From Actinomycetota bacterium (GTDB taxonomy: Bacteria > Actinomycetota > Thermoleophilia > Gaiellales > Gaiellaceae), in contig VAYM01000110.1 of assembly GCA_005884945.1 (NCBI GenBank), forward strand, positions 1 through 33,679: a stretch of 33,679 nt of DNA. Reading direction: 5' to 3'. The notes under the pieces were generated by a model. That model was not told the origin of the DNA and ran no database searches. It saw nothing but the letters and a program-made list of their open reading frames with translations. Positions 15,552-24,600 of this stretch are shown in pieces. Within the stretch, counting starts at the first letter, position 1. Each line of letters opens with the position of its first letter. The translations under genes and the position numbers were made by a program.

Positions 15552-16603
15552 CGGCTCTGCGCGGCTCCTTCAGGAGTCAGTTCGGCTTCAGAAGTCAATT
15601 CGGGAACCAGCTCTTCGAGCGCGCGCCGGATCGCAACTCCGTGTTCCACCGCCCCGTTCGCCTGACGCTCGAACCGTTCAGCCGTGCTCCGCCGACCCCG
15701 TGCTCGGAAGCGCGCGGCCATTCGTCGTGTCAACGCGGCACGCTCCTCGAGGGCGCGCACCGCCGCCCACATGCCGGCCTCCACGTTTCCGGACTGTTCC
15801 GCGAACAGCGTCTCGATGGAGAAGCCGTGCCCCGTCCGGCAGCGATAGCGCGGAAGCCCGCCCTCGTCGGACTCCCACAGCCCGCCGCCGCACTCGGGAC
15901 ACGTGAAGCCCGACGGCACGCCGTTCTGCGGCCGGTCGCTCGAGCCGCGGTCGATCTGGATGAATGCGTCCTCCTCGACCATCTGGTCGGCCGCCATCTC
16001 GGGCACTTCCTCCGGGGCGGGCTCGGCTGCCACCTCGACGATTGCCCGCGCGAGCTTGCGCGCGGGGAGCACCTTGTCGGGTCCGACGAACTCGATCGCG
16101 CTCGACGGCATTCCGGGATACAGCGCTTCCTTCGGATCCTGGACGAGCGTCCGTCCGCCGCGCATCTTGATCACGGCGAGACCGGCGGTCCCGTCGTCGA
16201 GCACCCCCGAGAGGATTACGCCGATGACGCGAGGGCCGAAGCTGTGCGCGGCGCTGCGGAAGAGCGGGTCGATCGCCGGCCGGTAGCCGTTCTCCTTCGG
16301 TCCGCGGATGACCCGGACGACCCCGGGCTGGAGGAACAGGTGGTGGTCCGGCGGCGCGACGTAGATCCGGCTGTGCTCGATCGGCTCCTCGTCGACGGCA
16401 TGCGCAGCCGGAAGATCGCCGCGCCGCGCGAGGATCGACGGGAGGACGCTCGTGCCGCTCGCGGAGATGTGGAGCACGACGAACACCGACGCCGCAAGAT
16501 CCGCCGGGAGCTGCGCAACCATCTCGCCCAAGGCTTCGACGCCGCCGGCCGATGCGCCGACGACCACGATGTCGTGGCCGTTTATCTCCCGTTCAGCTGG
16601 CAC
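15548..16603 (-). CDS. cheB: CheB-type methylesterase without receiver domain, with a Cys-containing C-terminal domain
   Basis: A 351-residue protein. Residues 10-190 are a CheB methylesterase with the catalytic triad S18 (GASAGG), H45 (VLHIS) and D137 (SGVLDDG). The regulatory receiver domain of classical CheB is absent, so the esterase is not controlled by phosphorylation in the usual way. Residues about 228-270 contain CPECGGG and YRCRTGH, a possible metal-binding knuckle, and the last 75 residues are helical. GTG 16603 has a GGAGGGGG ribosome binding site upstream. It is the first gene of the four-gene operon with cheR-PAS, kinase and response regulator, each overlapping the next. Confidence 0.92.
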   Translation of the reverse strand: MPAEREINGHDIVVVGASAGGVEALGEMVAQLPADLAASVFVVLHISASGTSVLPSILARRGDLPAAHAVDEEPIEHSRIYVAPPDHHLFLQPGVVRVIRGPKENGYRPAIDPLFRSAAHSFGPRVIGVILSGVLDDGTAGLAVIKMRGGRTLVQDPKEALYPGMPSSAIEFVGPDKVLPARKLARAIVEVAAEPAPEEVPEMAADQMVEEDAFIQIDRGSSDRPQNGVPSGFTCPECGGGLWESDEGGLPRYRCRTGHGFSIETLFAEQSGNVEAGMWAAVRALEERAALTRRMAARFRARGRRSTAERFERQANGAVEHGVAIRRALEELVPELTSEAELTPEGAAQSR

Positions 16604-16633
16604 GGCCTCAGTTTCCCCCTCCGGTCAGTTACG

Positions 16634-16639
16634 AGGATA
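16634..16639 (-). promoter_or_regulatory. candidate -10 box (TATCCT) of the cheB operon
   Basis: On the minus strand TATCCT lies about 30 bp before GTG 16603, leaving room for a short leader that contains the ribosome binding site. No -35 box is recognisable. The box lies between the divergent cheB and small-protein genes. Confidence 0.35.
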
Positions 16640-16672
16640 GCTCTGTGCCACCTCGGCCGCTCGACGCGGGGC

Positions 16673-16695
16673 TATGATCACGATCGCGGATCGTG
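16673..16695 (+). promoter_or_regulatory. TATGAT -10 box with CACGATC-GCG-GATCGTG palindrome
   Basis: TATGAT (16673-16678) is a near-consensus -10 hexamer for the small gene at 16754. Immediately after it, at the expected transcription start, stands a perfect inverted repeat with 7-bp arms and 3-bp spacer (16679-16695). It could be an operator or a hairpin at the 5' end of the mRNA. Confidence 0.5.
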
Positions 16696-16753
16696 GCGGA
16701 AGGGGATCGATGCGACTGTCGAGCGTCGCCGAGCGGGACACGAAAGGGGACGC

Positions 16754-17089
16754 ATGGATGCAGAACGGGAACGACGCATCGGCCTGAACGAGTCTGTTCT
16801 CCGTGAGGTCAACGAACGGATCGAGCAGGCAGCGGACTCGTTCGGGCTCGGCGATCAGCCGCTGAACCTCGTCTGCGAATGCGGAGATCCGACGTGCGTC
16901 GCGCAGATCACGATGACGCCTTCGGAGTACGAGTCGCTGCGTGCCGAGCCGACCCACTTCGCGGTGGCTCCCGGTCACGAGATCGCCGATGTCGAGCAGG
17001 TCGTCGAGCGACGGAAGGGCTACGACGTGATCCGCAAGCACGAAGGGGACCCCGCGGGGATCGCGCGGGAAACCGATCCACGAGGCTGA
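16754..17089 (+). CDS. small conserved hypothetical protein with a C-x-C-x4-C motif
   Basis: A 111-residue protein that I recognise as a recurrent small hypothetical protein of actinobacteria but for which I know no function. It begins with a helical, acidic segment (RERRIGLNESVLREVNERIEQAA), then has a cysteine cluster VCECGDPTC, a segment TMTPSEYESLRAEPTHFAV, and ends with EVVERRKGYDVIRK-type sequence. The three cysteines could bind a metal. The start ATG 16754 follows GAAAGGGG at a suitable distance. It is transcribed away from the cheB operon and is followed directly by the SGNH hydrolase frame. Confidence 0.75.
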   Translation: MDAERERRIGLNESVLREVNERIEQAADSFGLGDQPLNLVCECGDPTCVAQITMTPSEYESLRAEPTHFAVAPGHEIADVEQVVERRKGYDVIRKHEGDPAGIARETDPRG

Positions 17090-17093
17090 GCGG

Positions 17094-17654
17094 ATCGTCG
17101 TCGGCGCACTCGGCGATTCGATCACGGAAGGCTCGCCCGCGTACGACTCGCGCCTGGGCGGCGACGAGACGAGCCAGTGGGAGTACTGGGCGGCGCGCGC
17201 GGATCCGCGCCTTGCCTTTCGCAATTGCGGCCGCTACGGACAGCGCACGGACGAGATCGCCGCGCGACTCGACGCGTGCGCTTCGGGTGCCGACGTCCTC
17301 GTCGTGCAGGGTGGGATCAACGACATCGCGCAGGGACGTCCCGCGGATGCTGCTGCCGCGAACCTACGCGCGATGGTGCGCCGTGGGCGGGAGCTCGGAC
17401 TTCGCGTCGCGATCGCGGACGTCCTGCCGTGGAACAACGGCTGGCCGAACGCCGAGCCGCGGATCCGCGAATTGAACGCCTCGATCGGCGAGATCGCGCG
17501 CGACGAGGGCGTCGCGCTGCTGCCGTTCCACGACACGCTCGAGGATCCGCATCGCTCCGGACGCATGCGTGACGAGTGGACGCATGCCGACGGGGATCAT
17601 CCGTCCGTCGCCGGGTATCGGCGTCTCGGCGAGGTCGCCTTCCGCTTGCCCTAG
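17094..17654 (+). CDS. SGNH/GDSL-family hydrolase, start codon unclear
   Basis: The frame carries all main blocks of an SGNH esterase/lipase: GDSITEG (block I, 17112-17132), the GGIND block with the catalytic asparagine near 17310, and DGDHPS near the end with the catalytic Asp and His. Counting from 17094 it would be 186 residues, close to the family norm. There is no ATG, GTG or TTG between the in-frame stop at 17028 and block I. The first ordinary start, GTG 17304, would cut off the catalytic serine. A rare start codon near 17094, directly after the TGA of the preceding gene, or a sequence error is needed. It is cytoplasmic as visible; the substrate is unknown. Start given as the first residue that aligns with the family. 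Confidence 0.68.
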   Translation: MVVGALGDSITEGSPAYDSRLGGDETSQWEYWAARADPRLAFRNCGRYGQRTDEIAARLDACASGADVLVVQGGINDIAQGRPADAAAANLRAMVRRGRELGLRVAIADVLPWNNGWPNAEPRIRELNASIGEIARDEGVALLPFHDTLEDPHRSGRMRDEWTHADGDHPSVAGYRRLGEVAFRLP

Positions 17655-17766
17655 ACGGCAGGTAGGGCTTGGGGTGACGAGGTTCCCGAACGAAAGAATC
17701 CGGGGGCGGCTCCTCAACCTCGGAGGCGAGCGGTCGAGGATCACGAGGTCGGCGAGCAGCCGACGT

Positions 17767-18780
17767 CTAGTTCCGTGTGAGAACGGACACCGTGTTGTCG
17801 CCGAGATTCGACACGTAGACCCTGTTCGTGCTCGTGTTCACGCCCGCTCCTGCGGGCAACGCCCCGACCGGGACAGTGTCGATGACCGAGTCCGTCGCGC
17901 CGTCGATCACCGACATGGTGTTGTCGAACAGATTCGGGACATAGACGATGTTCCGCTCGCTGTCCGCAGCCGGACCAAAGGGCGCAGTGCCGACCGCGAC
18001 ATGGTCGACCACGGTGTTGCTTGCGCCGTCGATCACAGAGACCATGTGACCGAAGTCGCCGTTCTTGAAGCAGTCGTTCGTTCTCGACTCTGTACAGAGA
18101 TCACCCACGTAGACCATGTGGGTCGCGTCATCCACGGTCAGCGTCTCGGCATTGGCCTTCTGACCGAGATCGATCGACGTTAGGAATGTGTCCTTGGTGC
18201 CGTCGATGACGCTCACCCTTCGGCCCTCGTTGTGACAACAGCCCGAGACAGCGACGTAGATCCTGTTCGTGACGTCGTCGACGGCGACGCCGTACGGGCC
18301 GCTCGCACGCAGCGGAATCTGCTTGACGACGACGTCCCGGGTGCCGTCGATCACCCAGAGGCTATTCGTCCGTGCGCTCGCGACGTAGATCTTGTTCGTC
18401 ACTGGGTTAACGCCGACGCCGAACGGTTGGGCGCCGACTCGAATCGTCGCCACCACCCGATCGGTGGCGCCGTCGATCACGGAGACGTCGTTGGACATGA
18501 AGTTGGTCACGTAGATCTTGTTCGTCACGGCGTTGACCGCGAGCTGCCGCGGGAATGTGCCTACGGGAACGGTCGCGACGACAGCTAGACCTTGAATGAC
18601 CGTGACGGCATTGTCGGCACGCGTCGCCACATACGTCTTGTCGGTCAGCGAATTGACCGCGACACCGACGGGTTCCGCGCCGACCGGGATCGTCGTGATG
18701 GTGCCACTGACCGCAGCGGACGAGACGGGAACGAGCACACACGAAACCGTCACGACCAAGAGCATCAAACGCAGCCTCAT
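17767..18780 (-). CDS. secreted seven-bladed YVTN beta-propeller protein
   Basis: A 337-residue protein with a signal peptide (residues 1-23, cleavage near SSAA). The rest is seven repeats of about 42 residues with the YncE/YVTN pattern G-x-x-P-x-G-x-A-V-N-x-x-T-N-x-x-Y-V followed by a VSVIDGATD-type turn. Blades 4 and 5 carry extra cysteine-containing loops (SGCC and the pair in CTESRTNDC) that could form disulfides outside the cell. Such propellers usually act as binding scaffolds. Start: ATG 18780 with AAGGGAGGGGAG just upstream. It is convergent with the SGNH gene. Confidence 0.86.
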   Translation of the reverse strand: MRLRLMLLVVTVSCVLVPVSSAAVSGTITTIPVGAEPVGVAVNSLTDKTYVATRADNAVTVIQGLAVVATVPVGTFPRQLAVNAVTNKIYVTNFMSNDVSVIDGATDRVVATIRVGAQPFGVGVNPVTNKIYVASARTNSLWVIDGTRDVVVKQIPLRASGPYGVAVDDVTNRIYVAVSGCCHNEGRRVSVIDGTKDTFLTSIDLGQKANAETLTVDDATHMVYVGDLCTESRTNDCFKNGDFGHMVSVIDGASNTVVDHVAVGTAPFGPAADSERNIVYVPNLFDNTMSVIDGATDSVIDTVPVGALPAGAGVNTSTNRVYVSNLGDNTVSVLTRN

Positions 18781-18934
18781 CTCCCCTCCCTTGATTGTGA
18801 GGGGGTCGCTGACGCCCGCTTACATCGCCTGGCCCGGATCTCCGGCCGCAGCCTCCTCGGAGTGACACCCACCCTGCTACGAAGCGGCGAGAAATACAAG
18901 GGCAGACCCAGGCGAGCGTCTCGCTAGACCACTA

Positions 18935-19660
18935 CTAGACGTCGAACACGTCGCCGTCCGCGGCGCGCTCGAGTCCTTCGTCGAGGCCCAGCTCGTGCGG
19001 GCGGTGGATGATCACGAGCCGCTTCGCGCCGGACTGCTCGAACGCGTCGATCGCCTCCTCGGCTGCGAGGTGTCCGCGCAGCGCCGTCTCCCCGGCGCCG
19101 ACCTCCGCGAGCGTCGCCTCGCAGAGGAAGAGATCCGCGTCGCGCGCGAGCTCCACGAGCGCACCGCTGGGCGCCGAGTCGCCGGAATACGCGAGCGTGC
19201 GTTCGCCGTCGGTGACGCGGAAGCCGTACGTCTCGATGTCGTAGTGCGGCACCCGCATGGGCGTCACGCTCAGGCCGTTGATCGCGAACGGCTCCCCCCC
19301 GCGGTACTCGTGGAGCTCGAACGCCTGCTTGAACATCCCTTCGCTGCCGAAGTGCTTGCCGAAGCTGCCGAGCTCGCCGCTGCCGGCGGGTGGGACCCAG
19401 AGCTGCGCGCGCGGAAGCGTCCGGCCCGGGCCGTACTGCGATCCCCAGCACCAGGGGACGACGTCGCCCCAGTGGTCGAGGTGGAAGTGCGAGATCACGA
19501 TCGCGTCGACCTGCGGCCAGGCCTCCTGCTCGCGGAGGCGCGGCAGCACTCCGGGGCCGCAGTCCAGGAGGATCCGGCCCGACCCTTCGACGAGGTAGCC
19601 CGACTGCGCGCCACCCGGATTGGGCCAGGCGGGAGAGCACCCGACGACGATGACCTTCAT
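18935..19660 (-). CDS. MBL-fold metallo-hydrolase
   Basis: A 241-residue single-domain metallo-beta-lactamase-fold hydrolase. It shows the metal motif SHFHLDHWGD (H-x-H-x-D-H), a later histidine in VPHYD, the aspartate in AYSGDSA and a terminal histidine in VIIHRP, enough for a dinuclear site. The sequence is close to RNase Z/phosphodiesterase-like MBL proteins of actinobacteria, but the substrate is not clear. The start is taken at ATG 19660 (MKVIVVGCS); ATG 19672, four codons upstream, is equally possible and would lie inside the palindrome shared with the divergent cyclic-nucleotide-binding gene. Confidence 0.86.
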   Translation of the reverse strand: MKVIVVGCSPAWPNPGGAQSGYLVEGSGRILLDCGPGVLPRLREQEAWPQVDAIVISHFHLDHWGDVVPWCWGSQYGPGRTLPRAQLWVPPAGSGELGSFGKHFGSEGMFKQAFELHEYRGGEPFAINGLSVTPMRVPHYDIETYGFRVTDGERTLAYSGDSAPSGALVELARDADLFLCEATLAEVGAGETALRGHLAAEEAIDAFEQSGAKRLVIIHRPHELGLDEGLERAADGDVFDV

Positions 19661-19664
19661 CCGG

Positions 19665-19685
19665 CTAAGCATGACTGCTTAGAAT
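19665..19685 (+). promoter_or_regulatory. divergent operator CTAAGCA-TGAC-TGCTTAG with leaderless -10 box TAGAAT
   Basis: A perfect palindrome with 7-bp arms and a 4-bp spacer covers 19665-19682, between the MBL hydrolase and the cyclic-nucleotide-binding gene. TAGAAT at 19680-19685 ends 7 nt before GTG 19693 and overlaps the right arm. The palindrome therefore sits where it could block one or both divergent promoters. Its core AGCA-N4-TGCT and spacing resemble the operators of the XRE/DUF2339 pair, but the outer bases differ. Confidence 0.6.
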
Positions 19686-19692
19686 CGCTCGC

Positions 19693-20100
19693 GTGGCACA
19701 GGGCCCCACCGACCTCCTCCAGCGCGTCCCCATCTTTCAGGGCCTCGAGCCGCGCGAGCTGGAGCGGATCGCGGGCTCGATGAAACAGCGGACCTTCCGT
19801 GCCGGCGACACGGTCACAGCCGAGGGGCAGGGCGGCGTCGGGTTCTTCGTGATCGAGTCGGGCGAGGCGAGGGTCACGATCGGCGGGAAGGACCGTCGCA
19901 CGCTCGGGCCCGGCGACTACTTCGGTGAGGTCGCGCTGCTGACGGACAGCCCGCGGACGGCGACGATCAAGGCCGAGACCGACCTGCGCTGCTACGGCAT
20001 GACCTCCTGGGACTTCAAGCCGCTCGTCGAGACGCACAGCTCCATCGCGTGGAAGCTGCTGCAGACGATGGCCAAGAAATATCAAGAGCCGGGCGACTAA
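19693..20100 (+). CDS. stand-alone cyclic nucleotide-binding domain protein
   Basis: A 135-residue protein consisting of one cNMP-binding (CAP_ED) domain. The phosphate-binding cassette is well kept: GDYFGEVALLTDSPRTATIKAE (about residues 76-97), with G-E and R-x-A, the residues that hold the phosphate and ribose of cAMP or cGMP. There is no HTH or enzymatic domain, so it cannot act as a CRP-type transcription factor alone and may regulate a partner by binding. The GTG start at 19693 has a leaderless-type promoter and no ribosome binding site. It is convergent with the ABC ATPase gene, with only 3 bp between stop codons. Confidence 0.87.
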   Translation: MAQGPTDLLQRVPIFQGLEPRELERIAGSMKQRTFRAGDTVTAEGQGGVGFFVIESGEARVTIGGKDRRTLGPGDYFGEVALLTDSPRTATIKAETDLRCYGMTSWDFKPLVETHSSIAWKLLQTMAKKYQEPGD

Positions 20101-20103
20101 CTA

Positions 20104-21633
20104 CTAGCCCAACCGCAGCACCTCGTCCGCCTGCTCGATGAGCAGCGGGTCGTGCGTCGCGCAGACGACCGCGGTGCCGAGCTCGCGCGCGAGGCGGACG
20201 AACAGCGCCCCGACGGCGAGCGCGTTTCCCTGATCGAGTCGAGACGTCGGCTCGTCCGCGAGCAGGAGCTCGGGACGCGCCGCGAGCGCCCGCGCGATTG
20301 CGACACGACCGCGCTCCCCCGTCGAGAGCCGTGACACGTGCTGCTCGACGCGGTCCTCCAGGCCGACCGCGACGAGTGTCTCACGCGCGCCGTCGGGCGG
20401 CCTGCCGCGAACCGCGAGCGCGAGCTCGACGTTCTCGAGCGCACTCAGCGCCGGCACGAGCCCGGCCTGCTGGCCGACGTAGCCGACGTGGTCGCGGCGG
20501 AAGCGAGCGCGCGCTGCGCGGTCGAGCCTGGCGACGTCCGTGCCGAGCACGAGGACATCGCCGTCGGTCGGGAGCTCGAGGCCGGCGAGGAGCTGAAGAA
20601 GCGTCGTCTTCCCGGAGCCGGACGGCCCGGTCACGGCGGTGAGCGACGACGAGCGGAACCGTGCGCCGAGCCGGTCGACTGCCGCCCGCTCAGTCGGACC
20701 GGTGCCGTAGACCTTTCGCAGCGAACGCGTCTCGGCGACAACGGTCGTTGCGCGTGGCGCCTCGACGATCGGAGCGGCCGCTTCCTGCACGTCCTCTTCC
20801 TGCGTCGTCGCCGAGACGACGATGCCGCGTCCCTCGAGCCGAGCGGCCGCATGTGTGCGAATCCCCGAACGCCGAAGCAGTTCTTCGGGCAACCGCAGCC
20901 AGCCGCCGCGTCCGACGACGATCGACTCCTCGCCGCCGGCTCCGCGCGCCGTCTCCTCACTGACGCGGCCGTCGCGGATGCGCACGATGCGGTCGGCGAT
21001 CGTTGCTGACTCCGGATCGTGGCTGACGATCACGGCCGTGCAGCGTTCCGAGCGCACGAGCTCGCCGATCGTCTCGTAGACGCGAGTCGCGCTTGCTGCG
21101 TCGAGCTCGCCCGTCGGCTCGTCCGCGAGGAAGAGGCGTGGCCTGTGGGCCAGCGAAGCCGCGACCGCGACGCGCTGCTGCTCGCCGCCGGAGAGCTCGG
21201 CTGGATGTGCGTTCCGCTTGTCGTCGAGGCCGACGCGCTCGAGCAGCTCGTCTGCGCGGCATACGCGTTCGGCCGGCGTTCTTCCCGCGAGGCCGAGCTC
21301 GAGCGCCACGAGCTCGCGCGCAGTCAGCTCGGGCGAAAGCGCGCGCGCGTAGTGCTGGTCCGCGTAACCGACCGTACGCGTTCGATAGCGCGCGACGTCG
21401 GCGGTCGGCAGCTTGCCGAGCTCGACCCCGAAGACGTGCACCGTTCCCGCCGAGGGGCGGTCGAGGCCCGCGAGGATGCGCAGGAACGTCGACTTCCCCG
21501 ACCCGCTCGGGCCGAGCACCGTGACGACTTCGTGCTCGCGGACGGTCAGCGACAGACCCTGCAACGCGGCGGCGTCGCCTTCGGGAGTCTGGTGCACGCG
21601 GAAGAGATCGCGGACGTCGATCGCAACGCTCAC
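20104..21633 (-). CDS. double ABC ATPase (two LolD/MacB-like nucleotide-binding domains in one chain)
   Basis: A 509-residue protein with two complete ATPase domains of the type that pairs with FtsX permeases. Domain 1 (about 1-225): Walker [10 protein letters not shown] (41-49), signature [10 protein letters not shown], Walker [13 protein letters not shown], switch histidine in VSHD. Domain 2 (about 295-509): Walker [10 protein letters not shown], signature [10 protein letters not shown] (T in place of the first G), Walker [13 protein letters not shown], switch histidine in ATHD. The linker of about 70 residues has no known domain. One chain can thus form the whole ATPase dimer. It overlaps the permease gene by 4 bp. 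The substrate, perhaps an envelope lipid or peptide, is unknown. Confidence 0.92.
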   Translation of the reverse strand: MSVAIDVRDLFRVHQTPEGDAAALQGLSLTVREHEVVTVLGPSGSGKSTFLRILAGLDRPSAGTVHVFGVELGKLPTADVARYRTRTVGYADQHYARALSPELTARELVALELGLAGRTPAERVCRADELLERVGLDDKRNAHPAELSGGEQQRVAVAASLAHRPRLFLADEPTGELDAASATRVYETIGELVRSERCTAVIVSHDPESATIADRIVRIRDGRVSEETARGAGGEESIVVGRGGWLRLPEELLRRSGIRTHAAARLEGRGIVVSATTQEEDVQEAAAPIVEAPRATTVVAETRSLRKVYGTGPTERAAVDRLGARFRSSSLTAVTGPSGSGKTTLLQLLAGLELPTDGDVLVLGTDVARLDRAARARFRRDHVGYVGQQAGLVPALSALENVELALAVRGRPPDGARETLVAVGLEDRVEQHVSRLSTGERGRVAIARALAARPELLLADEPTSRLDQGNALAVGALFVRLARELGTAVVCATHDPLLIEQADEVLRLG

Positions 21634-24600
21634 GTTCCGGCCTCCGCAAAGCGGCCCGCGACGTCGCTGCGAAACGCACGACGTGTCGCGACGCCCACGA
21701 CGACGGCGGCTAGCGCGGCGTACGCGACGAACCCGAGGAGCAGCACCGGCCAGTCCACGCCGAGCAGGAGCGGCGGTTGGGGCGAGATCGCGCCTGCGGT
21801 CAACGTCACGAGCGCGACGATGAGGATCGCGAGGATCGCGCCGGTTACGATCCCGCCGACGAGACCGAACCCTGCGACGAAGCCGCTCCGAAGACGGAGC
21901 TGCGCGCGCAGCGTCGACGGTTCCGCGCCCTGCGCTTCGAGGTCGAACAGCTCGCCGCGCTCGTCACGGACGTCCGCGACAACACCGAGCAACAGTCCGA
22001 CGAGCGCGAGCCCGAGCGCGGCGAGCGCGGCTCCGATGAGCGTCAGCATCGTTCCGCGCGCGAGCGGCTCCGAACGAAGCTGCGAGAGGAGGTGTCGCCG
22101 CGACGTGACGGTGAGCACGTCGAACGGCGGTCGCGCCAGCGCTGCGTCGAGCGCCGCCGCCTTTCCGCGCGGTGCGACCAGCCACGCCTCGGCCGGCGCA
22201 CCCGCACCCGGTGCGTCTGCATCGAGCGCCGCCGAGATCGTGGGCAGGTCGGCGAGCACGGCGTTTCCGTCGATCGTCGGGACCCGCCGTGCCTCCGCGA
22301 CGACACGTGCTGTGATCGTCCCGTTGCCGACGGCGATCGGCAAGATCCCGCCAGGCCCGGCGGCGTTCGCGAGCGTCGGCGTGACGACGACAGGGACGGG
22401 CCGTCCGTCCGTGGGCTGCCGCGCGCGGAAGCGGGCGGCGGCGCTGTTCGTGACGAAGTAGCGGAAGCCGCCGCCGCCGACCGGCGTGATGCCGCCTGTT
22501 CCCGTCCACGCGGCGAAGTCGAACGGCAAGCGACGCCCGTCGGCGCGCGGCGCGCCGATCCGCATCGTCCCCACCGCGTAGGTGACGACGTTCCCGCCGC
22601 CGTTCGCGATGCCGTGCAGCCCCGTACCCGTGAGGTCGAACGTGAACGAGAGCAGTAAGCCCCCACGTGCGCCCGCAGGAATCAATGCGGCGAGGCGGCG
22701 CGAATCGGTGGTGGTGCCGAGCGGGACACCGTACGCGCGTCCCTCGTGCAGGATCACCGCCCGCACGGCGAGCTCGTCTCCGTGCGCGCGGAGCGGCAGC
22801 GTCAGCACGCGGGCTTCGGCAGGGATCCGTACGCCCTGGACCGTGACCGGTCCCGCCGGCTGCAATAGACGTTGCAGGTCTTTCGGCGACGCCGACGAGT
22901 CGTCGCTGCGCCAGCGCAACGAGGTCAGATCGCGTGCCGGAAGCGCGAGCACGGTGACGCCGCCCTGCGCTCCTTCGAGATGAGGAACGTCCGCCGACTG
23001 GCGCAAGACGCTGAACGCGTGTGTTGCCGGAACGGCGTCGCCGAAGTCGTGAAGCGACGCCGCCCGGAAGACGGGCACGAGCTTCAGCAGGTCCTCGCTG
23101 ACGACGTCGTCGACCGGCGCAGCGAACGATGCCTGGTCGTTCTGCCCGCGCACGAGCGTGGCGCGATACGCCTCGGCGAACAGCGCGAGCCCGAGGCTGA
23201 CGACGAGGAACCCAACGGCAACCGCTGCGCGTCCCGGATGACGCGCGAGCGAGAGAGCGGCGAGTCGCACGGGCGCCGCTCCTCGCCTTCCCCAACGCTC
23301 GAGCAGGCCGAGAGCCGGCGCGAGCACCCGCGCGAAGAGCACTGCGGCGACGAAGACGATGAGCGCCGGCAGGACGAGGAGCACGCCGCCCGTTCCGCGT
23401 TCACTCGCGAGCGCGCTCGCGTCCGCTGCACCGCGCGCGAGCGCAATCACGACGGCGACGAGCGCTCCCGCAGCCGCCGCGTCGACCGGCGTCACGGTCC
23501 ACCCGCCGAGCCGCGCCGATCCGAGGCGAAGCGACAGCAGCACGACGAGCGACGCAGCCGCCGCGATGACCACGGCGAACAGCACTCCGCGCGCGGCGAG
23601 CGTCGAATGGTCCAGGATCGCGCCGACCGGAACGTCCGCGCGCCCGGCGACGAGTGCGCCGATGCCCGTTCCAACGGCCCAGCCGACCGCGGCGCCGAGC
23701 AGCGAGACGACCACCACCTCCGCCGTCGAGACGAGCGCGAGCTGCCAGCGCCGCGCGCCGTACCACGTCAAGCGCCGCCATTCGGCCTCCGCGTCACGCC
23801 GCAGTCCGGTCGCGGCCAACACCGAAAAGGCGAGCAACAATGCCGCCGCCTCGCCGCCGATGAGCAACAGGCGCCGGCCGGCGACGTCGCCGATCGAGTT
23901 CGCCGCGCGCAACTCGTCGACCGGTGCGGTCAGATCGAACGCGAGGGACTCGGCTTCGACCTGCGACCGCGTCCGCTCGATCTGGCCGGCGAAACGGTTG
24001 ACCGTCCACGGGTGGACGTCGTGCGGACCGAGCGGCGCCGTCCACGCGTAGCTGCGATACGTCGATCCGAAAACGTCGGCGTGCGTGAGACCGTCGACGC
24101 CCTCGGCGAGAAGGAGCGGCGGAGTCGGCGCGGTGTGGTAGCGAAGAGCCTCGCTGAGAATCGACGCATACGTTTCACGCGTGATCAGATCTCCGAGCGG
24201 CAACGCCGACGCGAGGGTCGCGCGACCGACGCGGACGAGGTTGAGCCCTCCGATCTTCGGGATCGGACCGCTGCCGCCGAGCTGGACGACCTCGCAGCGT
24301 TCCGGACTGCACGTACGCGGCAGCCGGCCCGAGTCCAGATGGACGAACCGCGCGAGCCCGTCGATCGCACCGAGATCGAACAGGTGACCGTTCGACTCGC
24401 TCTGTCGGAACAGCATCGCGCGTACCGGCCGGCCCGCAAGCGGTGTGATCGATGTGCGCGCGAACTTGTCGAGCGCAACCGGGTCGTTCCCGGCTCCGGT
24501 CCCGATCCCGCCCCACACGAGACGCACCACGCGATCCGCCTGCGGAACCTGCGACGTCGCTCGGGACAGGCTCTTGTCCTGAGCGATCAGGCTGCCGGCG

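Noticed and set aside
11990-16603. A standard chemotaxis operon
   Set aside because: CheA, CheW, CheY and receptors are missing, CheB lacks its receiver domain and the output is a DNA-binding regulator.
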